Positions 24,300 to 64,000 of a stretch of 64,000 nucleotides of DNA are shown piece by piece. Position numbers and translations under genes: made by a program. The first letter of the stretch is position 1. Each line of letters opens with the position of its first letter. The notes below the pieces were generated by a model. That model was not told the origin of the DNA. It did no database searches and worked only from the letters and a program-made list of their open reading frames with translations. This stretch comes from Perognathus longimembris pacificus (Eukaryota > Chordata > Mammalia > Rodentia > Heteromyidae), in NCBI RefSeq assembly GCF_023159225.1, contig NC_063161.1, positions 77,600,267 through 77,664,266 on the forward strand, written 5' to 3'.

Positions 24300-24425
24300 T
24301 ATATAGGGTGTAGTACTGGTAATCCCAGCACTCAGGAGGTTGAAGTTGGGAGGGTTGTGAGTTCAAATCTATTTTAGGCTGCCTATCAAGACCTTGTCTC
24401 AATCAAAGCCAAATGAAATCAAAAC
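24300..24425 (+). repeat. B1 SINE
   Basis: The phrase actggtaatcccagcactcag is followed by a standard B1 body. Confidence 0.7.
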
Positions 24426-24484
24426 AAAAGATTGAATTAGATCTACACGTATTTTCCCTAAAAAGGTTTTGAAATCTTACGATG

Positions 24485-24684
24485 AAGCCTGAAGCCAGTG
24501 GATCACGCCTATAATCCTAGCTACTCAGGACACTGAGATATGATTATCCTGGTTCAAAGCCAGCCTAGACAGAAAAGTCCATGAGACTCTTATCTTCAAT
24601 TAACCAGTGGAGGTGGAGCTCAAGTGATAGACCAAAGCCAGACAAGAATGCAAGACCGAGTTTAAGCCCAAATACCAGCGCGTG

Positions 24685-24735
<51 letters not shown>
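24485..24735 (+). repeat. Composite SINE ending in a CA microsatellite
   Basis: The head is atcacgcctataatcctagc. The CA tail at 24688-24735 has grown from the SINE end. Confidence 0.8.
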
Positions 24736-24924
24736 CACAGCAGGAACAAAATTTTAGGACTTATCTTTTCATTAATAGACATTAATAGATATACATGTAT
24801 ATGTATTTGTATTTATGTTCAAATGCTCCCTTCTCACACATACACTTTGTGCTTTTCTCTCTATTATACTTATTTTTATTAACATCGGTGAACTGTACCA
24901 GGGGAATGTTTGGGGTTTTTTTCT

Positions 24925-25128
24925 TTTACCAATAAGGGCTTGAGCTCAGGGCCCATTGCACTCCCTCAGCTTACTTGTCACACAGGCCCCACCCCACTTG
25001 AACCACATGTAAGTGCAGTTTTATGCTTCTTATTTGGGAGGTAGAGTCGTGAACTTCAATCCTCTAGATCGCATTCTCCCTAGTAGCTGGGATTACAGGT
25101 GTAAGCTACAAGGACCCAGTCAGATTAT
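24925..25128 (-). repeat. SINE, antisense, diverged
   Basis: It runs from gggcttgagctcagggccc to ctgggattacaggtgtaagc. Confidence 0.7.
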
Positions 25129-25231
25129 ACTTTAAAAAAAAAAAACTTTCCAAGATAAAACTTTATCCAAGTCTTTCCATTTCCTTATAAATGGGGCAAT
25201 GTCATTCTTTCTGATGGAAGCATAGAATTCT

Positions 25232-25258
25232 ATTGTGTGTGTGTGTGTGTGTGTGTAT
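25232..25258 (+). repeat. (GT)n microsatellite
   Basis: A short GT run inside old L1-like sequence. Confidence 0.85.
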
Positions 25259-25845
25259 CACATTTTCTAAGCAAAGTAAGCCACACCCAAAGACACATAG
25301 GCTGCAATGGATAGTAAAGGACAAATAATTCCACCTGAAATAGCAGTCTAAATATTCACATTGTGAGAACAAAGGAGGTTGTTCTTAGGAGAGGATTGCA
25401 AAAGCTCAGTAGCTATGTGCATGTGATCATATAAAATGATGTTTATTGAAATGAACTCCAAGAAATGGAAGCAAGAGATTTTTTATTGTATTGTTTGCAG
25501 TCCTTTTTTCCTTTTTTCTTTGGTTTATTTCCTTCTGTCACTGTTTTTGGTTTCTGTACCCTTTGTCTTGTATATAGGTTTGTCTGACATGGGGAGGGGA
25601 AGGGGAAGCACAGAAATGGTGGGACAAGGGGTGAACTAAATCAGCAGTGGAATCCACTAGACACTGTGCTGGAAATGAACTGTACAACTTGGGAGGAAGG
25701 AAATAAGGAGGGGAAAAACTGGGAGAGAATGAGGGAGGGAATGACACTGTTCAAAAGGAAATGTATTCATTACCTGATGTACGTAACTGTAGCCTCTGTA
25801 CATCACCTTGACAATAAAATAATAAGAAATAATAAAAAAGAAACT
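25255..25845 (+). mobile_element. L1 3' end fragment with poly(A) signal, just upstream of CARD11 coding exon 1
   Basis: A rodent-type L1 3' UTR pattern is visible: a T-rich stretch, then a purine-rich stretch with repeated gggagg/gggaaa, then ctgtacatcaccttgacaat and AATAAA near 25815 with an A-rich tail. It is in the same orientation as CARD11 and ends about 68 bp before the likely acceptor. Confidence 0.7.
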
Positions 25846-25872
25846 TAACACAATACTCCGAGGAGTGCCTAG

Positions 25873-57411
<31,539 letters not shown>

Positions 57412-57755
57412 GCCAGGGCCCGCAGGCACTGACTCCATGATGCCGAGTCAGCCTGGCCGGGCTCTGCCCTCCTACTGCGGAGTCCCAGGAGACAGGCACA
57501 TCTGGGGAGGAGCAGGTGGCAGCTCAGTGGCCAGGGCCAGCCCCGGACGGGACACAACACAGGAGGCCCCGGCCAGAAGGCCCTTACCTCAGCCGGAAAG
57601 CCGTTGAATGTATCGTATAGGGGTTTTGTACAGAGTGGGGCTTCTGCTGGCCCTCGGGACGTACCATCAGCCATTGCCCGGGCAGAGCAGGGCTGCAGAA
57701 GACAGTGGCCATGCTGTTGTTTCTGTTGCATTAAAATCTCTCTCCAGTCTATTCC
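57412..57755 (+). other. CARD11: CARD11 3' UTR
   Basis: Unique, GC-rich sequence runs from the TGA to just past an ATTAAA signal. The exact cleavage site is inferred, about 15-25 bases after the signal. Confidence 0.75.
57729..57734 (+). terminator. CARD11: Poly(A) signal ATTAAA of CARD11
   Basis: ATTAAA lies 318 bp after the stop codon. A T/GT-rich stretch (gttctgtctg) about 40 bp further on could be the downstream element. Confidence 0.7.
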
Positions 57756-57944
57756 ATTCAGTGCTCTGCAGAGGGTTCTGTCTGACTGGCCAGCTTGGCT
57801 CAAGCCACAAGGGACTCAGGGCCATGTGGAGACCCAGGAGGCCCCCTGCGGGGGAGGTGCCCAACTTAGATATTGGGCTCAAAAATAATAATAGTTTGAG
57901 ATCATGTGGAGATGAAAACCAGCAAGGTTTTTTTGTTTTTTTGC

Positions 57945-58190
57945 TTTGGTTTGGTTTTGCAAATCCTGGGGCTTGAACTCAGGGCCTGGGCGCTGTCCCT
58001 GAGCTTCTTTCACGCAGGCTCATGCTCTGTCACTTGAGCCACACTGCCACTTCTGGCCTTCTTGGTAATTTATTGGAGATAAGAGTCTCACAGACTTTCC
58101 TGCCCAGGCTGGCTTCCAACCTTGATCCTCAGATCTCAGCCACAAGTAGCTAGGATGACAGGCTTGAGCCACCAGCGCCTGGCTCCAGCA
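57945..58190 (-). repeat. B1-tRNA composite SINE, antisense, downstream of CARD11
   Basis: It runs from ggggcttgaactcagggcct to ggatgacaggcttgagccacc. Confidence 0.9.
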
Positions 58191-58589
58191 AAGTTTTTAT
58201 GAGCAGAGGAAAGGAAAGGTGGCACACACCCCGCCCCATGCACGGGCACTGGAAGATAGGTGCACAGGAAGAGAGCTCTGACTTCAGAGCCGTTGATGCT
58301 GGAAAATTGGGGCGGGGTTTGGTTTCAACTCGCCTTAGGGTACATGCCCCCTTGTTTCTAGATAGGCTTTATTCATTCTGGTGTGTCTAAACATTTTCAG
58401 GAGCATCTATTAATTGCCCAGAGGAATTGCTTTGTGCTATTTTCATGCATGTGTACAATGCACTTGGTTCAAGTTCACCCTCTTATCAGCTTTTCTCATT
58501 CTTGCTACCTCATTGCTTTGACATCAGCAGCGGAGCCTGTCTGAAATGTTGATTCCCTGGGCTTCCTTTGAAACACCAAATAGTTTTGT

Positions 58590-58790
58590 GTGCTGATCTT
58601 GGGGCCTGGGCTTTTTTTGCTCAAGGCTAGTGCTCTACCATTTGAACCACAGCGCCACTCTGGATTTTTGCTGGTGAATTGGAGATAAGAATCACATGGA
58701 TTTTCCAATATGACTTCAAACCACGATGCTGAGATCTCAACCTCCTAAGTAGCTGGGATTACAGGTATGAGCCACCAGCTCCCGGCAAGA
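58590..58790 (-). repeat. Composite SINE, antisense
   Basis: It runs from gatcttggggcctgggctt to gggattacaggtatgagccacc. Confidence 0.85.
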
Positions 58791-58864
58791 GAGGAAACAT
58801 AGATGATTTTCACAGTCTGTCTTTATGATATTCTTGCTGATATCTCTGCATAGTAATCTTTTTG

Positions 58865-59085
58865 TTTTCCTGGTTCCTAGAGTTTGAACTCAGGGCCCTT
58901 CCACTTTCTCCTAGCTGGTGCGCTACTCCATGAGCCAAGGCTCCGGCTCAGCTTTTTACTGACTATATTTTGAGACCGACTCTCTAGGGCTTTTCAACCT
59001 AGGATGCCGCTTAACCTTAATCCTCTTGATCTCAGCCTCCTGAGTAGCTGGGATTACAGGCGTGCACCCCCACACCCAGCTGCTG
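58865..59085 (-). repeat. Composite SINE, antisense
   Basis: It runs from agagtttgaactcagggccc to gctgggattacaggcgtgcacc. Confidence 0.82.
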
Positions 59086-59334
59086 CTCTCATTTTCTGTG
59101 TGTTGCAGCTCAGTGAAGGAGTGTGAAAACAAAGACAAGAGTGCAGAGTTCTGTCAGCAGTGCCTGTGGTGTTTATCTCACAATTCCTGGTTCTTCTTTC
59201 TCCCTTTTTCTCCCACCTGATCTACCACCCCTTAAACTGCTTTTCTCAGGGCTCTGGACAATAATGACAATGACCCCAGGAAGTGCCATCCTGTGCCTAA
59301 ACCACCCTTGCAGCTAGGGCTAATCAATAAAAGT

Positions 59335-59925
59335 AGAAGCCAGCCAGGCACAGTGTGTAATGCCTGTCATCCCAGCTACTCAGCAGAAATCAAAGGGATT
59401 GTGGTTCGAGGCCTGTTCAGGCAAAAATGTAAGACCCTATCCAGAAAAATAACTAAAAGCAAAGTAAGTTTCAGAATGTAGGGCCTAACAAGGCCTTGCC
59501 TCTTCCACTCGGCCTTCAACTTATAACAAGATGGTGAGCACCATAGCTTATTTCCAGTGCCACCTTCATATCCTTATTTTCTTTTCACATCCTTTTTGTT
59601 TCTATCATTCCTTTTATGTCTTGGCATAAAGCAGGTATCTCATAAAGCAGGTATCTTTTTTTTAATTATTATTATTCTGTGCCAGTCAGGATGAGCCAAG
59701 TCTATCTGTAGAACTGCAATAGTTTTTTTGTTGTTTTTTTTTAACCACTGTAACAAAATACTCAAGGAAATCAAGTTAAAAAGAGTAAAGACTTCCTTTT
59801 CCTTTGAAAAAAAAAAAAAAAGAATGTAGGGCCTAAGTGGTAGAGTACCTGCCTAGAAAAGGAAGGACAGAGGGAGGGAGGGATAGAGGGAGCCCTGGCA
59901 CACACACACACACACACACGACAAG
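59335..59925 (+). repeat. SINE split by the retro-insertion
   Basis: The left half, 59335-59472, has a B1-like head (taatgcctgtcatcccagctac). The ID-like right half (aagtggtagagtacctgcctag) resumes at 59837 and ends in a CA repeat. Confidence 0.75.
59489..59820 (+). mobile_element. Retro-inserted sequence with poly(A) tail and 16-bp target duplication
   Basis: A 332-bp insert ends in 14 A and is flanked by perfect copies of agaatgtagggcctaa (59473-59488 and 59821-59836). It splits a SINE whose halves lie at 59335-59472 and 59837-59925. These are marks of L1-driven insertion of a polyadenylated RNA. The insert is not a SINE I recognise. Its 3' part resembles a repeat fragment also seen near 27890. 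Confidence 0.8.
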
Positions 59926-60904
59926 AAAAAAAAGATATAAGGCAATATTTGGAGGGTAAAAAGCAGACAAGTTGCCTCACTCTTCAGCTTGCTGGTTGGA
60001 ATGCAGACATGATGGCTGGAGCTCTAGTAGCCATGATGGAATTCTGAGATGAGCCAGGCGAGCAGAAAGATAGGAATTACCGCCTTTGGTGACATCTGGG
60101 AGCCTTGGAATGCCACTCCGATTTCTTTGCAACAGAAATAAATTTTTATCTCAAGTTAAGTGGCTGTTCCTGGCCTCCCTTTCTTTATAGCCTGCAGCAA
60201 TTCCCAGCAGACACAGGAGGGGGGGGAAACACCTATTTCAAATGCCATGAGTCGATCTTCTGCTAGGTTTCTGCCACATAATTAAGATATGAATAGTGGA
60301 AGAACTATGTTCATAAAGAATCTCACCCTTAAAAATAAACCAAAAAACACAGCACTATGTAGCCCGTTGTATTTGGGGGCACTTCCACTCTCGCAAGATG
60401 ACCCAGGGAGCTGGAGGCCAGTGGAGGGGTGTGACAGGGCCCCTCTGACACCTGTGATCCCATCAGGCCTGCCTGGAGCCTGTTAAGCACCAAGGTAGCA
60501 TTTTCCCAAACAGCCCCAGGGGAAACAAGCCGGATCCTGGATCTCAGAGGCGTTCACTGTCAAGTTTTGGCTCTGGCTATTTGAGGCAAGATAAAGCACC
60601 ACGCTCCGAGGTGCTGGGCTGCAAGACCTTCTACCCCCACCATTTGGGAGCCTGGAGTTAAATAGTAAATTTCCACCGCTCCAAGAGCTTCCCATTTAGA
60701 AACTGTGCCAAAGGGACAAACGTGACCAGAAAGAAGTCCTGGATAAAAGGACTGCTGATTTATTTATATTTATGTGTTTAACTTCAGAGTCCTCCAGCTT
60801 GCCGTGCAAAAACAACCAAACCCACAGCTTGTATAGAATCTGGAGGAACAGGGTGGAGATGGGCTAATGCTTGAGAAAGAGATCTGAAAAGAACTGGTGC
60901 TGGG
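59926..60904. other. Intergenic unique sequence
   Basis: Nothing recognised; no gene evidence and no SINE for about 1 kb. Confidence 0.5.
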
Positions 60905-61010
60905 AGAACTGGTGCCCGGCATAGAAGCACATGCCTATAATCCCAGTTTATGTGGGAGGTAGAGGTAGGAAGATTGCAGATCTAGATGAAAGTTCTAGAC
61001 TTTGTATGAA
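60905..61010 (+). repeat. B1-like SINE fragment before the L1
   Basis: The head catgcctataatcccag is recognisable. It stops close to the L1 5' end. Confidence 0.65.
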
Positions 61011-61035
61011 ATAAAAAGTAAAAATTAGATTGAGG

Positions 61036-61047
61036 AAAGATGGCGCC
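61036..61047 (+). promoter_or_regulatory. YY1-like site at the L1 5' end
   Basis: The sequence aaagatggcgcc matches the YY1 core (AAnATGGCGnC). In human L1, a YY1 site close to the first base fixes the transcription start (established). Its presence here suggests the 5' end is not truncated. Confidence 0.6.
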
Positions 61048-62216
61048 GAAAGAATAGTGAGGAACCCCGACTCGCACCAACTGAATAGCGAGCTGGGAAC
61101 TACAACACCCAACACCCCACCAAGAACCCAGCAAAACCAGCATCCAGAAGCAGTGGAGAAACGCAGGAAAACAAAAAGGAGCAAAAAAGAAGAACCGAAA
61201 ACCTACACGGAGCCGGAGATTCACCGGGGCACCCTCCCCCCACCAGCCGACCCTGGCCCAAACAGGGCCAGGCTGGGAAAGGGGAACCCGGCGATCGGCA
61301 GACAGGTTGCCAGGAGCGCAGAATCCATATAGCGGGAGACCCCACAGACACAAGGCAGGGTGCGGAGCAAGACACACACCTGCAGTGACGAGAAGTTCGG
61401 GTACACACCGGGTTTGGACAAGGGAACCCAGCGCGGCAGAAAGAGGGAACGGGGGAAGCCACCACAACACTTCGCCAACCCCTGAAGGGCCAACGGCTGC
61501 GCGGGACACACACACAAAGCAGCAAAAGTGAGTCCCCCATAATCCCTTCCCCCAACGGGAGACCCAAGCCCGACAAAGAAGATATATCTCCCTCCCTCCC
61601 CCTCCCCACTCCCGTGGGAACAAAGAACTCCCCAAATCAGGCGGGAAGCTCCCATCAGGCGCTGGGAAGCCAGTCTAGCAGGGGAAGGGCGGAACAGCCC
61701 CAAGCCCCCAAAGGTTCCTGAACTGGCAGAACCGGCCCCGTCCCCTTCCCAACAGGGGCCGGGGACGGCCGGCAGGGCAAGCCCCACCCGAGGCGCCTAG
61801 ACCTTGCGGACTCTTACAACTAAAATCACAGGCGCTGGTGGGCAATACCAGCCCAGCAGGGTCACCTGAGCCTGATCACGTCCCCCCCCCCCTCGCAGCA
61901 GAGGCGAGGTCTGAGGGTGCCAAGCCACACCCGGACAGTCGATCCCACTGGGCCCCACACATACTGCCTCCCCCCCCCCCAACGGACTCGCGGGAGGGCG
62001 CAAGCACAACCCAACAACCCAGGGCTCGCTCTGGGAGGCAGACCCCGCTAAAGTGCCCGTTGTAGGGGTCTCACAGTGCACAGGAGGGCGGGGCCCCGGC
62101 GAAAGCGCCCGCTCTGGTAGGCGTGCCCTACACCGGTGGGCGGGGCCACAGCGACAGCACCTGCTGCCTTAGACACGCCTACACAGAAGGGAAGGAAGAC
62201 CTACACACACCTCCAG
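61048..62216 (+). promoter_or_regulatory. L1 5' UTR / internal promoter region
   Basis: This GC-rich leader has no long sense frame. I see no tandem monomers of the mouse L1 type. Long antisense frames cross it (60982-61635 and overlapping ones). They fit low stop density in C-rich sequence, although primate L1s do have an antisense ORF0 here. Confidence 0.75.
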
Positions 62217-63344
62217 ATGCGCAAATCACAAAGAAACATAACTCAGTTCATCAAAGGACAAGCCACCTCGCCAGCTCCAAAAAGCAGCTCGACTGAAGAG
62301 GAGATGGAGAATAAAAAAGCAAATGAGGCCATGTTAACAGGAATGATCGAAAGCGTCAGAAATGAAATCAGAAAACAATTCCAGGAGTTTAGAGCGGAAA
62401 TCTGGAAGGACACCCAGGAAGCTAAGAAAGAAATGGAAGCAAAACTGGATACAATGCAAGCTGCCTTTAAAGAAAATCTCCACACCCTGAGAATTGAAAT
62501 GCATGAAAAAATAGATTTAAAATACAACTCTTTAAAGGAAGAAATTTCCACGATCAGAGCTGATATGACAACCATGAATAGCTCTCTGACATCCATAAAC
62601 TCCGCAATTGAAACCATAACACAAAGAGTTGACCATATGGAATCCAGAATCTCTCGCCTAGACGATGAAGCAGCTGACAACAACCAGAAAATGACCACAC
62701 TCCAAGAAAAGGTGAAGCTTCAGGGAAGATTAATCCAGGAACTAATGGACAAAGACAAGAGATATAATCTGCGCATAATTGGAATAGAAGAAGGAGCCGA
62801 ATATCAGAGCAGAGGGCTTAACCATGTCCTCAATAAAGTTATTGCAGAAAACTTCCCCAATCTCACAGGGGACCCCATCCAGGTAACCGAAGCCTATAGG
62901 ACACCTGGCAGGCCAGACCCCAGGAAAACCACCCCAAGGCACATAATATTCAAGACTACAGACCTCAAGATTAAAGAGCAAATTCTGAATTCAGCCAAAG
63001 CGAAGAAGGAAACTTTTTTCAATGGGAAGAGGATTCGAATAACATCCGACTTATCCACACAAACTTACCAAGCTCGAAGTGAGTGGAAGAACACTATCCA
63101 AGTACTTCAGAATAACAACTTACAACCTCGGATCAAATATCCAGCGAAACTGGAGTTCACATTCGAAGGGAGAACCAGATCTTTCCACACCAAAGAGGAG
63201 CTAAAGGAGTATGTGAATAAAAAACCAGCCCTACAGCGAATATTAAGAGGGGAAGCCCACCCAACAGAGATCGTAAAAGACACACAGACAGAATCAGAAA
63301 GAAACTTCAATAGCCAAAGTCCAGCAGAAAGACCAGCTCACTAA
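62217..63344 (+). CDS. L1 ORF1p, 375 aa, RNA-binding chaperone
   Basis: The nucleic-acid chaperone coats L1 RNA as a trimer in the retrotransposition particle. Residues about 45-180 are charged coiled coil. The RRM begins near residue 182 (YNLRIIGIEEG) and the C-terminal domain near 306 (IKYPAKLEFTFEGRT), followed by PALQRIL. The frame is open to TAA at 63342. I chose the ATG at 62217 (MRKSQRNI). An in-frame ATG at 62136 would add 27 residues that look like untranslated leader. The length fits mammalian ORF1p. Confidence 0.9.
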   Translation: MRKSQRNITQFIKGQATSPAPKSSSTEEEMENKKANEAMLTGMIESVRNEIRKQFQEFRAEIWKDTQEAKKEMEAKLDTMQAAFKENLHTLRIEMHEKIDLKYNSLKEEISTIRADMTTMNSSLTSINSAIETITQRVDHMESRISRLDDEAADNNQKMTTLQEKVKLQGRLIQELMDKDKRYNLRIIGIEEGAEYQSRGLNHVLNKVIAENFPNLTGDPIQVTEAYRTPGRPDPRKTTPRHIIFKTTDLKIKEQILNSAKAKKETFFNGKRIRITSDLSTQTYQARSEWKNTIQVLQNNNLQPRIKYPAKLEFTFEGRTRSFHTKEELKEYVNKKPALQRILRGEAHPTEIVKDTQTESERNFNSQSPAERPAH

Positions 63345-63398
63345 AGACAAGAAGAAGAAAAAAAAAAAAAAAACAGGAAAAAACAGCCCAACAAGAAA

Positions 63399-64000
63399 AT
63401 GGAAGGAGAAAAAACACCCTTATCCTTGATCTCTTTAAATATAAATGGCTTAAACTCCCCGATTAAGAGGAGCAGACTGGCATAATGGATCCGCAAACAA
63501 AAAGTTGACATCTGCTGTCTACAAGAGACCCACCTTACAGCAAGGGAAAAAAACAGGCTTCGAATGAAAGGATGGACCAAGATCTACCAAGCAAATGCAC
63601 CCACCAAAACGGCAGGTGTAGCCATTCTGATCTCAGACAAGCTGGACTTCTCTTTAAAGTCCACTCAAAAAGACAAAGAAGGACACTACATATTAATACA
63701 AGGAAAAATCCAGAATCAAGACATCACGGTGATAAATGTATACACACCGAACAAAAGAGGCCCGACATATGTCAAGCAAATTCTCACAGAATTACAGAGC
63801 AAGATAGATGCAAACACAATCATAGTGGGTGACTTTAATACTCCTCTCTCTCCAAGAGACAGATCCAACACCCAGAGGATTAGTAAGGGAGCTGAGGACC
63901 TAAATAACACCATTTCCCAAATGGATCTAACAGACCTATATAGAACCTTCCACCCTACAGAGACCCAATACACCTTCTTTTCAGCAGCCCATGGATCATA
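63399..64000 (+). pseudogene. L1 ORF2 5' part (endonuclease domain), premature stop at codon 29
   Basis: The frame starts MEGEKTPLSLISLNINGLNS. It meets TAA at 63483-63485, then stays open to the window edge. Endonuclease landmarks are in order: NINGLN (catalytic Asn), QETHL (Glu), VYTPN, and GDFNTP (Asp/Asn). A one-base change from a Glu codon (GAA) could explain the stop, but the family consensus is not visible here. The reverse transcriptase lies outside the window. The element is probably unable to move by itself, though its ORF1 could be made. Confidence 0.85.

Larger units (their letters stand above)
61031..64000 (+). mobile_element. Young L1 retrotransposon, 5' end intact, cut by window edge
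   Basis: The element opens with a YY1-like site, then a GC-rich 5' UTR of about 1.18 kb, an uninterrupted ORF1 (62217-63344), a short A-rich spacer and the N-terminal endonuclease part of ORF2. The 3' half lies beyond the window. The open ORF1 and nearly open ORF2 point to a recent insertion. The exact 5' boundary is judged from the motif and the end of the preceding SINE-like sequence at about 61010. Confidence 0.9.

Overview
This is nuclear DNA of a mammal, most likely a rodent. One large split gene with GT-AG introns runs left to right. Lineage-specific SINEs built from B1 (7SL-like) and tRNA/ID-like parts are scattered about once per kilobase. Old L1 and MIR fragments, CA/GT microsatellites and a full-length-looking young L1 are also present. 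The SINE families (B1-tRNA composites and ID-like dimers) resemble those I recall from geomyoid rodents such as kangaroo rats and pocket mice. That placement is an inference from memory, not a database result.

Layout. Positions 1-25,900 are non-coding: SINEs, simple repeats, a two-LTR retroelement (19,898-21,453), old L1 pieces and repeat-poor stretches that could hold regulatory DNA. By analogy with the human locus this is probably a 5' UTR intron of the downstream gene. No CpG island or promoter is visible. Positions 25,936-57,411 hold 23 coding exons of CARD11 (CARMA1), the lymphocyte scaffold that links antigen receptors and PKC to BCL10-MALT1 and NF-kB. The exons join without a frameshift or internal stop into 1147 codons plus TGA. 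They encode CARD, coiled coil, inhibitory linker, PDZ, SH3 and guanylate-kinase-like domains in order. A short 3' UTR with an ATTAAA signal follows. Positions 57,750-61,030 are intergenic with SINEs and one clean retro-insertion. From about 61,031 to the window edge lies a sense-strand L1 with a GC-rich 5' UTR, a complete ORF1 and the start of ORF2. ORF2 carries one premature stop.

Points of interest: the N-terminal Met used in the human 1154-residue CARD11 model is not encoded here, leaving the 1147-residue start. An L1 3' end with a poly(A) signal lies about 70 bp upstream of that exon. A roughly 1-kb G-rich minisatellite runs almost into the acceptor of the SH3 exon. A 57-bp tandem repeat carries copies of an NRF1-like motif. 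I found no sign of an undescribed gene system; the window reads as one well-known immune gene in a repeat-rich setting.
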